Part shown: piece by piece, positions 33,163-41,523 of the stretch
Layout of the letters: each line of letters opens with the position of its first letter
Position numbering within the stretch: position 1 is the stretch's first letter
From: a bacterium
GTDB taxonomy: Bacteria > Sumerlaeota > Sumerlaeia > SLMS01
Assembly: GCA_016125005.1 (NCBI GenBank)
Contig: WGMQ01000038.1
Span: 62,001-126,000 of the forward strand
DNA: 64,000 bases
Direction: 5' to 3'
Notes under the pieces: model-generated
What the model was told of the DNA's origin: nothing
What the model saw: only the letters and a program-made list of their open reading frames with translations
Database searches by the model: none
Position numbers and translations under genes: made by a program

Positions 33163-34719
33163 TTGGACAAACCAGATTCTGCCGACCGCTCCCCCCACGG
33201 TTCGTCCATGGTGGAGGCGCTGCTTGAATCGGCGGTGGACGCCATCATAGCGATCCGCGCCGATGGCACGATCGAGCGCGCGAACCCGGCCGCCGCAAAG
33301 CTGTTTGGCTACAATTCCGAGGATTTCGTTGGACGCAACGTCACTTTCCTCATGCCCGAACCCTATCGCTCGGAACACGACCAGTACCTGCAGAGATATC
33401 TCGCCACGGGCCGTCGCCGCATTATCGGGATAGGCCGCGAGGTCCTCGGCCAGCGGAGCGACGGCAGCACCTTTCCGATGCACCTGTCAGTTGGTGAATT
33501 CCATGCGGGGGGCGATCGCTATTTCACCGGCATCGTGCATGACCTGAGCGGCCACAAGCGATCGGAGGCGGCGTTGCAGCAGGCCCAGAAGATGGATGCA
33601 ATCGGCCAGCTGACAGGCGGCATCGCCCACGACTTCAACAACCTCCTGACGATCGTTATCGGCAATCTCGAACTGCTGGAGCGGCATGTGACCGCCGGGC
33701 TGCCGCAGGAACTGCTCACGGAGGCGCAAGAAGCCGCGGATCTCGGTGCGAGGCTGACATCGCGTCTGCTCGCCTTTGCCAGTCGCAGTCCGATGGAGCC
33801 GCAGCAGGTCGATCTCAACATGTTGTGCCTGGGCCTTACCGACATGCTGCAGCGAACGCTGGGAGAAACGGTGGTCCTGAGTTCGTCGCTGAGCCCGGAC
33901 CTGTGGACCACAGTCACCGACCCGTCCCAACTGGAGAGCGCGATCGTCAACCTGGCGGTCAACGCGCGCGATGCGATGCCGCGCGGCGGCAAGCTGGCCC
34001 TGGAAACCGGCAATGTCGTCCTTGGAGACGATCACGTCAGCGTTCCGGCACTCAGGCCCGGCGAATATGTGCGCCTTTCCGTAACCGACACGGGTCACGG
34101 CATGTCCGAAACCGTCCGGCAGAAGGCGTTCGACCCGTTCTTCACGACGAAGGAACGCGGCCGCGGCACCGGACTGGGACTCTCGATGGTCTTCGGCTTT
34201 GCGAGCCAGTCGGGAGGAACCGCCACGATCTACAGCGAGACCGGGATCGGGACGACCGTGAACGTCTATCTGCCGAAGGCGGAAGCAGCGCGAATCGGAG
34301 CCTCCGTCGACGAAGGCGATGTCCGCGAATTCCACGGAAGCGGCGAGACCGTACTGGTCGTGGAGGATGACGATCGCGTTCGCCGCCTCACGACAATCCG
34401 CCTGCGGGATCTGGGCTACGACGTCCTGGAAGCGGAAAACGCGCGGAGGGCGCTTTCGGTGTTGGAGGAGGAGGACCGGGTCGTTCTGGTCCTCACCGAT
34501 CTCGTCATGCCCGGCGGCATGTCGGGACACGAACTCAGCGACGCCGTGCGGGATCAATTCCCGCGAATCAAGGTGATGCTGACTTCGGGCTACGCCGAGG
34601 AACTGGTCAATGGTGACAGACTGGTCCGCGAGGGCATCACGCTCCTGCGCAAGCCCTACAGGCTGATGGAACTGGCCCGGGCGATCCGCGAAGTACTCGA
34701 TGGAGAGAGGCTCCGTTAG
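33163..34719 (+). CDS. FixL-like PAS histidine kinase with C-terminal receiver (hybrid kinase)
   Basis: A 518-residue soluble sensor. The PAS domain (about residues 15-135) is strikingly FixL-like: MPEPYRSEHDQYLQRY, RRIIGIGREVLGQRSDGSTF, and LSVGEFHAGGDRYFTGIV. H72 in EHD aligns with the haem-ligating His of rhizobial FixL, so oxygen sensing is likely. The HisKA phosphosite is H156 (GGIAHDFNNLL), then HATPase_c (about 255-375; DPFFTTKERGRGTGLGLS) and a receiver (about 395-515) with D446. FixL proteins normally lack this receiver and use another kinase subtype. The start is TTG 33163 with AGGA 8 bases upstream. No fixJ is adjacent; its stop overlaps the convergent OmpR regulator's. Confidence 0.92.
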   Translation: MDKPDSADRSPHGSSMVEALLESAVDAIIAIRADGTIERANPAAAKLFGYNSEDFVGRNVTFLMPEPYRSEHDQYLQRYLATGRRRIIGIGREVLGQRSDGSTFPMHLSVGEFHAGGDRYFTGIVHDLSGHKRSEAALQQAQKMDAIGQLTGGIAHDFNNLLTIVIGNLELLERHVTAGLPQELLTEAQEAADLGARLTSRLLAFASRSPMEPQQVDLNMLCLGLTDMLQRTLGETVVLSSSLSPDLWTTVTDPSQLESAIVNLAVNARDAMPRGGKLALETGNVVLGDDHVSVPALRPGEYVRLSVTDTGHGMSETVRQKAFDPFFTTKERGRGTGLGLSMVFGFASQSGGTATIYSETGIGTTVNVYLPKAEAARIGASVDEGDVREFHGSGETVLVVEDDDRVRRLTTIRLRDLGYDVLEAENARRALSVLEEEDRVVLVLTDLVMPGGMSGHELSDAVRDQFPRIKVMLTSGYAEELVNGDRLVREGITLLRKPYRLMELARAIREVLDGERLR

Positions 34720-35438
34720 CCACGCACTGCGCCTGGCGTGAAGACATAGCCCTCACCGCGTACCGTCTTGAGGAATTGCGGATTTTTCGGGTCTGCTTCG
34801 AGTTTCTTGCGCAGCCGCGCTATCTGGTTGTCGATCGCGCGATCGAAGCTTTCCCATTCCTGGCCCTTGACCATATCCATGAGCTGGTCGCGGGTGAGAA
34901 CCCGGTTCGGCCGTTTCGCGAGTGCTTCCAGGAGGCGCATCTCGGACGATGTCAGGTCGGCCGAACGCCCCTGATCGTCGCGGACCTGCAGGGAGTCGAA
35001 ATCCGCTGTCCAGTGGCCGAACCGGGCGACGTTTCGGGACGACGCTTCCTCGCGCGGCTTTGCGCCGGCCTCCGATCCGCTGCGGCGAAGAACCGAGCGC
35101 ACGCGGGCGAGGAGTTCGCGCAGGTGGAAGGGCTTGGTGATGTAGTCGTCCGCCCCGAGCTCGAGACCGACGACCCTGTCTATAACGTCGTCCTTTCCGG
35201 TAACCATCACGATCGGGATCTCCGTCTTCGACCGGACGGCGCGGGCGACGGACAATCCGTCGTCACTGCCAAGGTGGAGATCCAGCGTCATGAGGTCGAC
35301 ATCGCCGAGCTCAACCGCGGCGAGCGCCTCGGCCTGGTTGCGGGCATCCGTGACGCGGTACCCTTCCGGTTCGAAGCAGCGCCTGAGGAGCTGTCGAATC
35401 TTGTCGTCGTCATCGACTACCAGGATGTGCGCGCTCAT
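34716..35438 (-). CDS. OmpR/PhoB-family response regulator
   Basis: A 240-residue regulator: receiver domain (about residues 1-120; HILVVDDDDKIRQLL, phosphosite D53 in MTLDLHLG, Lys in DYITKPF) and winged HTH (about 140-238; LTSSEMRLLEALAKRPNRVL, FDRAIDNQIARLRKKLE, KTVRGEGYVF). The start MSAHILVV (35438) matches the family opening, though no strong ribosome-binding site precedes it; ATG 35483 is an alternative. It overlaps the convergent hybrid kinase by 4 bp. It has no cognate transmembrane kinase nearby and may work with the FixL-like kinase or be an orphan. Confidence 0.9.
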   Translation of the reverse strand: MSAHILVVDDDDKIRQLLRRCFEPEGYRVTDARNQAEALAAVELGDVDLMTLDLHLGSDDGLSVARAVRSKTEIPIVMVTGKDDVIDRVVGLELGADDYITKPFHLRELLARVRSVLRRSGSEAGAKPREEASSRNVARFGHWTADFDSLQVRDDQGRSADLTSSEMRLLEALAKRPNRVLTRDQLMDMVKGQEWESFDRAIDNQIARLRKKLEADPKNPQFLKTVRGEGYVFTPGAVRG

Positions 35439-35624
35439 CTGCGGATTCCGGAATTGCCGGCAGTCCGGCGAGACCGCCTCCATCTCGCGACAATAGGGAA
35501 CCGGAATGCAGGTTTCCAGACGATCTGCGACAATCGGTTACAAAAGGACGGATCCCTGACATACCCGCCCGACCTTCGCAGATCATGATGTGGCCATTGC
35601 AACCTGAAGCCAAGGAGCCGGGTC

Positions 35625-36314
35625 ATGTTTGCCGAGACTGCGGATTACATCAAGACCGACAATGTCCCGGGCGCTTCCTGGCGGAACTCCACGCCTTACA
35701 CTTCCCGCTCGGTGCAGACGATCGAGCACGGAGCGAGCCTCTTTTTCCAGGGCGATGACGCGGAATACGTGTTCGAGGTGGTGGAGGGCGTCGTCGCCAG
35801 CTACAGCGTGCTCGCGGACGGACGGCGCCAGGTCCACTGCTTCTTCTTTCCGGGAGACATGCTCGGCCTGACCCCGGACGCCGTATACCACGCCAACACC
35901 TGCTCCATCGGAAAGTCCCGCGTGTGCAGCATTCCGCGTGCGAAGTTGATGCAGATCGCAAAGGAGCGTCCGGAAATCGCGGCGAAGCTGTTCGAAAGCG
36001 CGACGGCACAACTTGTCGGCATGCAGGATCACTTCGTTCTTCTCGGCCGCAAGTGCGCGCAGGAAAAAGTCGCATCATTCCTGAGTGCCCTGGGGGCCAG
36101 ATATGCGACCGAAGGTGCGGACACGGTCACGTTCCGTCTCCCGATGACAAGGTCCGAAATCGGCGATTACCTCGGGCTCACGATAGAGACCGTCAGCCGG
36201 ACCATGACGAAACTTCGCATCGCCGGTGCGATAAACCTCCCGAACCCCGCTACCGTCGAGGTTCTGAGCCGTCGCCGGCTTGAACGGCTTGCGGGCGACG
36301 GCGCCGGGTATTGA
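35625..36314 (+). CDS. Crp/Fnr family regulator, FixK-like
   Basis: A 229-residue Crp/Fnr protein without the Fe-S cysteine cluster of FNR. The sensor domain spans about residues 25-140 (EHGASLFFQGDDAEYVFEVV, FFFPGDMLGLT). The HTH (MTRSEIGDYLGLTIETVSRT, about 173-192) has the E-xx-SR recognition pattern (ETVSR) of FNR and FixK, which read TTGAT-type sites. FixK activates microaerobic genes downstream of FixLJ, which fits the neighbouring FixL-like kinase. AAGGAG lies 8 bases before ATG 35625. It is divergent from the OmpR regulator. Confidence 0.9.
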   Translation: MFAETADYIKTDNVPGASWRNSTPYTSRSVQTIEHGASLFFQGDDAEYVFEVVEGVVASYSVLADGRRQVHCFFFPGDMLGLTPDAVYHANTCSIGKSRVCSIPRAKLMQIAKERPEIAAKLFESATAQLVGMQDHFVLLGRKCAQEKVASFLSALGARYATEGADTVTFRLPMTRSEIGDYLGLTIETVSRTMTKLRIAGAINLPNPATVEVLSRRRLERLAGDGAGY

Positions 36315-36335
36315 TCCTCCGACCGGAAGACGACG

Positions 36336-36773
36336 ATGCGCTACGCCAGGCCCAGGATCGCGGTCGCCGCGTTCGACACGACCTCCGATCTCGTGGGGTG
36401 TCTTTCTCGTCTCCTCGGGGAACTCCCGGAAACAGGGCGTTACCTCATCATGTCCGGGACACGGGAAGCCGTTGAAGATTGCAGGACTGCCGCGTCCGCG
36501 CGCATCGACGCCGCGGATCTGCGCTCCGTCACATTCGCTTCGGAACCATCGCCTGCGCCAGGCGAAGGCGACCCGGTCGGGCACCAGGCTTCCACGACCC
36601 GCGACTGGATCGGGCATCACGCGGCTTTCGAGATCGGCAAGCGATTTGGCGATGGTCATCTGATCCTGTTCGTGCGGGCCGAAGACAGAGGTCAGGAGGC
36701 TGCAGCGTTCAGGCTGCTCGGACAATCGTCGAAAGGTCCGGTGTTCCTCCAGGACCTTCCAGCAGATGGCTGA
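36336..36773 (+). CDS. Hypothetical protein downstream of the FixK-like gene
   Basis: A 145-residue protein with no domain I recognise. It begins RYARPRIAVAAFDTTSDLVG, like a strand-helix unit, and ends FGDGHLILFVRAEDRGQEAA with LLGQSSKGPVFLQD, suggesting an alpha/beta fold. No signal peptide or membrane helix is seen. It starts 22 bp after the FixK-like gene in the same direction, consistent with one operon. Codon choice resembles real genes more than the overlapping leftward frames do, but translation is not certain. Confidence 0.55.
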   Translation: MRYARPRIAVAAFDTTSDLVGCLSRLLGELPETGRYLIMSGTREAVEDCRTAASARIDAADLRSVTFASEPSPAPGEGDPVGHQASTTRDWIGHHAAFEIGKRFGDGHLILFVRAEDRGQEAAAFRLLGQSSKGPVFLQDLPADG

Positions 36774-36932
36774 CAGGAATCTGTTCTCCGCCATGGGCTG
36801 CCTGCCAGGGAAACTTGGACCTGGTCCGAAAGGCGGAGCGGCTTGTCTTGACCAGCGGCGGCAGGCTCGCGGCGGGAGAAGCGGTTGCCGGCGGAGTTGG
36901 ACAGACAATTCGCGCGCCGATCCGCCGACAGC

Positions 36933-38072
36933 TCAGACGAGCCTGTTCACCAGCGCGATCAATTCGGCCTGGCGCCGGACGCCGGTCTTGTCGAAGACCC
37001 TTGTCAGATGCGTCCTGGCGGTGTTGATCGAAATGCCGCAGCGGCTCGCTGCTGCCTGCCTGCCGTCGCCGACCAGCATCTCGAAGGCAAGCGCCGCCTC
37101 GGCCGCAGTAAGCCCGAAGCGGGACCTGAGTTCGTCGACGACCGCCTGCCTTTCGTCCTGCAGATAGCCAAGGCTCAGGATCGCGGCCGGCGCGCCGCCG
37201 CAGGCGAACGGCAGGCCGGGCGGCATGTGAGCGGGATGAACCGGCAGGATATCGATTGTCACGATCCTCCGCGTCCTCGGGCATGCGACGCTCAGGCAGC
37301 CGCCGGGAGCCCGGCCGAGCGGATTGCCGCCGGCACAGGCCACCATCTGAGCCAGTTTCCTGTCGGTCTTCCTGTCGAGGACCCCCACGGCGCCGCTCCG
37401 GAACTTGAGACATCCCGACCGGGCGAGGAAGGCTTCGCCGCCGGCATCGGCGAACAGGAGACGCATTTCGGAATCGACTACAAGGCGTCCGCTCATGCCC
37501 GGATCGTTCGCCGGGGCGCCGAGAAGGTTTTCGTATTGCAGCCCCCTGTATCGGTTGGCCATTTCGACGGAACGAATGAGATGGGGAACGAAATGGCGAA
37601 AGCGCCTTTCCATTTCCGCTTCGATCCGGTCGCGCCTTGCGGACGCCTGCAGCACCGCGCTGGCGAAAAATCCGTCCCGGACGGCAAGGTTCGACGCCAG
37701 TCTTTCCGCTCCAAGTCCGGACGACCTCCAGAATTCGTTGTAGAATGGACTGGCGAGAAACTGATCGCGCCCCGTTTCCTCCAGGCTGGTGACCTGCCCG
37801 ACCGCGAGCGTCCCGGTCGCGACCACCGTCGGGTCCATCCGCCACCAAGATTTCTCATACGCCGCGATGACCGCCGGATCGGCTCGCGGCGCGGTGACAG
37901 CGGAATATCCGGTGTGCCGGTCGATGACCGCAAGGGCAACGTTTTCGCCGCCGCAATAATCGGCAAGCGCCGCCAGGACGTCGCCCCACCCCGAATTGTC
38001 GAGTGCGCAATCGTAGATTCTTCCAACGATGTGCAGCCCGGAATCGTCCAGCAAATGCCCGCCTTTCCTCAA
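36933..38072 (-). CDS. LuxR-type transcriptional regulator
   Basis: A 379-residue regulator with a LuxR-type HTH at the C-terminus (about residues 312-375; FGLTAAEAALAFEMLVGDGR, AASRCGISINTARTHLTRVF, TGVRRQAELIALV). The N-terminal 300 residues (IVGRIYDCALDNSGWGDVLA, WWRMDPTV) resemble the uncharacterised sensor region of rhizobial LuxR proteins with an 'aamDp..W..vl..l' pattern, not an acyl-homoserine-lactone domain. The start is TTG: 38072 gives the longest form, and TTG 38054 with AAAGG 7 bases before it is an alternative. A perfect palindrome lies 105 bp upstream. The next gene upstream also carries a LuxR HTH. Confidence 0.88.
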   Translation of the reverse strand: MRKGGHLLDDSGLHIVGRIYDCALDNSGWGDVLAALADYCGGENVALAVIDRHTGYSAVTAPRADPAVIAAYEKSWWRMDPTVVATGTLAVGQVTSLEETGRDQFLASPFYNEFWRSSGLGAERLASNLAVRDGFFASAVLQASARRDRIEAEMERRFRHFVPHLIRSVEMANRYRGLQYENLLGAPANDPGMSGRLVVDSEMRLLFADAGGEAFLARSGCLKFRSGAVGVLDRKTDRKLAQMVACAGGNPLGRAPGGCLSVACPRTRRIVTIDILPVHPAHMPPGLPFACGGAPAAILSLGYLQDERQAVVDELRSRFGLTAAEAALAFEMLVGDGRQAAASRCGISINTARTHLTRVFDKTGVRRQAELIALVNRLV

Positions 38073-38176
38073 CTGCGTTCACCGCTCCCAGGCACCGGCC
38101 CTGCAGGGCCGCAGAGGTGCAAGATCCGGACTCGCCACGCGTGAACGCATAGTGGAGAATTGAGGTGGCCGGCGCT

Positions 38177-38192
38177 TACCCCACATGGGGTA
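38177..38192. promoter_or_regulatory. TACCCCA-N2-TGGGGTA palindrome upstream of the luxR-type gene
   Basis: A perfect 7-bp inverted repeat around CA, inside the 190-bp gap between two LuxR-type genes transcribed in the same direction. Its size and symmetry suit binding by a dimeric LuxR-type regulator, which would mean autoregulation or control by the upstream LuxR-hydrolase protein. Confidence 0.5.
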
Positions 38193-38262
38193 GACGATGA
38201 GGGCAGGTGAAGCACGCAAGGCGATCGATCCGCCAATCGGTCTGAGCGCCTCGCGCCGGCGG

Positions 38263-40002
38263 CTAACGGCCCACGCGCTCGTCCAGCAGTTCGGCAATCA
38301 GGCCGACGACCAGCGCCGGCTTCTGGAACAGCAGCAGGCTGCCGGCATCGGGGACGAAAACCGGCTTCAGGTTGTCGAACCGCGCCGCAACATAGCTCAC
38401 CTGTTCGCGAGTGGTGACGTGGTCCGCCTCGCCGTGGATGAACTGCATCGCCTTGCCGGCCGGGCGCTGGAACCATTGCGACCAATCCGACGCGGCCAGC
38501 ACCACGTCCATCTCATAGCCCGCCGTGCTGTGCATCATCGCCCGGCCGGCTTCCTTCTGGAAAATGTGACTGATTTCCGGATCGCCGATCGTGGCGCGAT
38601 CGGCCTGCGAAGTCTGAAACAGGCCGTTGAAGAACACCTCTTTCATGCCTTCCCGCAACAGGGCCATCGTGCCGCGGATCAGCACCGCCATGGCCGCCGG
38701 GACATAGCGCGCCGTATAGGCAAAAATGCGCGGCCAGTTTGCCATCATGTTGAACATCCGATGATCGACAAACGGCACGAAGCCGGCGACGGCGATCGCT
38801 CCGGCGACGCGTTCCGGCAGAAGCGCGGCGGCGGCGGCGGCGTGGACCGCGCCGGACATGTGCCCGACAACAATGGTCCGCCCGATACCGTAGCTGTCGA
38901 GCACCCTTTCAAGGTCGTCTGCGACCGCCTGCGGAAGGTCCCTCGGGCCGCCCTGCCAGCGGGTCGATTCGAAATAGCCGGGGCGCCAGGGACAGATCAG
39001 GCGGATGTTCAGGCGTTCGAGTTCCGCGATAACGCCCGCCGTCATTGCCGGTCCGCCGAACATGTTGTGAAGGAACAGGACCGGCCGGCCGGCCGGCGGA
39101 CCGCAAACCTCGACACCGATGTCGCGCCCGTCGCTCGCACGGACTGTCGAATTGCCCCTGATCCGGCGATCGGCGGCATTGGCGGCGGCCGGTTTGACAT
39201 CCGGAGCCGCCAGGCTGACCGCCGCGAACATCCTGACCAGTTCGAGCTGCGATCGCACCCCCGTCTTGGTCAGGAGCGCCTTGGCCTGGGTACGGACAGT
39301 CTCGATGGATCGCCCGCGGACCCTTGCCAGTTCGGTCAGGCTCTTTCCATCGACGACGAAACGCAGGATGTCCCGTTCGCTCGGGGTCAGACTGAAGGCG
39401 TCGACGACGACCTGGCCGGCAGCATCCGACCAGCCGAAGTTCATGCGGCGCAGTTCCGCTACGGCATTCTGACGGGGTTCGCGAAGACCTGTCAGCGACC
39501 AGTAGGTCCTGCTTCCGTCGGGATTGTGAACGGGAATGACGGAAAAGACCGGCAGGCGCGCCAGCGCCGCCAGTTGCGCGCGGAGCGAGACTGCGACGTC
39601 GCTGTCGATCTGCAGGTCGAAAACGGATGCCGGCGGTGAAGATGCCGCCATACGGGCCGCACTTCCGGATTTGTCCTGGATCGCACCGAACCGATCGAGC
39701 CATATCACATCGTCGGCTTGCGCCGTTTCGCCGACATCTGCCGATCGGTATTCCCGGCCGAGCCTTTCGAACAGCGCCGCGACCTGATCGAGATGGGTTT
39801 CGATACCCTCCAGCGTAAGCAGAAGCGGGTCGTGCGGACCGGCCGCACCGCCAGGGCCGCGCGATATGCCAACATCGTACAGGGCGGAAAGCTCGAAGAA
39901 CAGATGCTCGAGTTTTTCCGGATGCACCAGGACGTCATAGATCATCTCGACCAGATACGGCCTGCCGACGCCTCCAGGGTTTGTCGTCACGTCTTCCGGC
40001 AT
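38263..40002 (-). CDS. LuxR-type HTH fused to an alpha/beta-hydrolase domain
   Basis: A 579-residue protein: N-terminal region (about residues 1-195) resembling the sensor of the neighbouring LuxR gene, LuxR HTH (about 200-262; LTPSERDILRFVVDGKSLTE, RGRSIETVRTQAKALL), then an alpha/beta-hydrolase domain (about 285-579; GRPVLFLHNMFGGPAMTAGV). The nucleophile elbow reads VVGHMSGAVH, where G-H-S-x-G is expected, so Ser is displaced by one position. A late GEADHVTTREQV offers the usual Asp. The hydrolase part may bind a ligand rather than cleave it. Start 40002 has GGAAG 6 bases upstream; 40077 is the longest form. Confidence 0.87.
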   Translation of the reverse strand: MPEDVTTNPGGVGRPYLVEMIYDVLVHPEKLEHLFFELSALYDVGISRGPGGAAGPHDPLLLTLEGIETHLDQVAALFERLGREYRSADVGETAQADDVIWLDRFGAIQDKSGSAARMAASSPPASVFDLQIDSDVAVSLRAQLAALARLPVFSVIPVHNPDGSRTYWSLTGLREPRQNAVAELRRMNFGWSDAAGQVVVDAFSLTPSERDILRFVVDGKSLTELARVRGRSIETVRTQAKALLTKTGVRSQLELVRMFAAVSLAAPDVKPAAANAADRRIRGNSTVRASDGRDIGVEVCGPPAGRPVLFLHNMFGGPAMTAGVIAELERLNIRLICPWRPGYFESTRWQGGPRDLPQAVADDLERVLDSYGIGRTIVVGHMSGAVHAAAAAALLPERVAGAIAVAGFVPFVDHRMFNMMANWPRIFAYTARYVPAAMAVLIRGTMALLREGMKEVFFNGLFQTSQADRATIGDPEISHIFQKEAGRAMMHSTAGYEMDVVLAASDWSQWFQRPAGKAMQFIHGEADHVTTREQVSYVAARFDNLKPVFVPDAGSLLLFQKPALVVGLIAELLDERVGR

Positions 40003-40168
40003 TCTCCACTTCCATTTCCGTCGGCGATTTCCACCGGTCGGCCCGCTGCGCCGCGGTCCGTGCCGGATGGACGGCATCGCACGAACGTCGCACGCACCGG
40101 CAGATGCGCCTTCCTAGTATCATGGCATGGGGTGCGCCCGAGAGGGCAAACATACGGGAGAACACTCG

Positions 40169-41503
40169 ATGTTCGTTTCAGGCAGAAGTCCGTTCCGGGC
40201 GGCATGCGCGGCAGCCCTTTTGTGGTGCATGCCCATCGCGACAGTCTCCGCGCAGGATATCGGGGCGATCGCGACCCGCTTGCAGGAACTCGGCATCAAG
40301 ATAGGCGGCAAGCCCGCAACGCCGGAAAATCTCGCCACGGCGAAAAATCTGAGCGTTACGCTGAACAATCAGGGGTTTTCAGACAGCGATCTGAAGCTGT
40401 TGGCCGCATTGCCGGCGCTGCGGAGCCTTCAGGTGGTCGGGGTCCAGGCTGTCACGCCTGCCGGCATCGAGGCGATCGGCGCCTCCAGGAGCATCGAGGC
40501 ATTGACGCTGAGCGGCCTGCATATTGGCGCGGCGGGCGCCAGGGCGCTGGGCGCGATGGAGCGGCTCGAACGCCTCAACCTCGGCTCCGCCCAGGGGATA
40601 ACCGACGCCGGTTTCGAAGCGCTCGCCGCGTCGAAATCCATCGAGGCACTGACGCTTCACGATGTCTCGGTCGGCCGCCAGGGTCTGGAAAGCATATCCC
40701 GGATGGCGCAGCTTACCGAGTTGAACCTCAGCCATGCAAGGGGGATCGGCCCGCAGGGCGCCGTCCTGCTGGCAAGGCTCCAGAACCTGCGGGAACTGGA
40801 CCTCACCTCGCTCTATATCGACGACACGGTTCTGGCGGCACTCGCCACGCATCCCGCGCTGGAGCGGCTTCGGCTCGACGATGTCGACACCATAACCGAC
40901 GCGGGACTGGCGCTTCTTGGCTCCATGCCCCGATTGGAAACGCTCTCGCTGAACGAAACGCTGATCGACGGGTCCGGCTTTGCGGGGCTGGCCAAGGCCG
41001 CCCGCCTTACCGGCCTTTCCGTCATGCGGGCAAAACTCTCGGACGCGACGGCGACGCCGATCGGCATGATGGAGAGGCTGGAGACCCTCACCGTGTCCGA
41101 CAACAGGATCGGCGATCTGGTAGCCGGCGAACTGGGCAAGCTTGCCTGGCTGAAATCCCTCTATCTCGACGGCACCGCCGTGACTGACGAAGGCGCCGCG
41201 GCGCTGTCCGGCCTTGTCGATCTTCAATATCTGTCGCTCAACCAGACGGCGATCACCGATGCGGGGATCGCCGCGCTGGGGCGGAGCGCCGACGCCGCGG
41301 GGAAGGCCTCTCCCGGCCTGCCGAAACTGCGCAGCATCTCCTTGAACAGGACCGCGGTTACCGACGCCTCGCTCGAGGTGCTGCTGCCCCTGGGCAAACT
41401 GGCCACCATCAATCTCCGGGAGACCCAGGTGAGCAAGGAAGCGGTCGATGCGTCGCTGGCCCGCCTGCAGGCCAGCGGCGCAAACCTGAAGATATACAAC
41501 TGA
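40169..41503 (+). CDS. Exported leucine-rich-repeat protein
   Basis: A 445-residue protein with a Sec signal peptide (about residues 1-29; FRAACAAALLWCMPIATVSA) and then about 13 leucine-rich repeats of roughly 24 residues in the style 'L..L..LdL....itDaGlaaL' (for example LTELNLSHARGIGPQGAVLL, TITDAGLALLGSMPRLETLS). This ribonuclease-inhibitor/GALA-like type forms a curved solenoid for protein binding, here in the periplasm or outside. There is no LPXTG or transmembrane anchor. GGGAG lies 8 bases before ATG 40169. It begins a rightward set with TMEM43 and DUF3592 genes, 20 bp apart from the former. Confidence 0.88.
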   Translation: MFVSGRSPFRAACAAALLWCMPIATVSAQDIGAIATRLQELGIKIGGKPATPENLATAKNLSVTLNNQGFSDSDLKLLAALPALRSLQVVGVQAVTPAGIEAIGASRSIEALTLSGLHIGAAGARALGAMERLERLNLGSAQGITDAGFEALAASKSIEALTLHDVSVGRQGLESISRMAQLTELNLSHARGIGPQGAVLLARLQNLRELDLTSLYIDDTVLAALATHPALERLRLDDVDTITDAGLALLGSMPRLETLSLNETLIDGSGFAGLAKAARLTGLSVMRAKLSDATATPIGMMERLETLTVSDNRIGDLVAGELGKLAWLKSLYLDGTAVTDEGAAALSGLVDLQYLSLNQTAITDAGIAALGRSADAAGKASPGLPKLRSISLNRTAVTDASLEVLLPLGKLATINLRETQVSKEAVDASLARLQASGANLKIYN

Positions 41504-41523
41504 GCGGTCGAGAGGGTTTTGCC

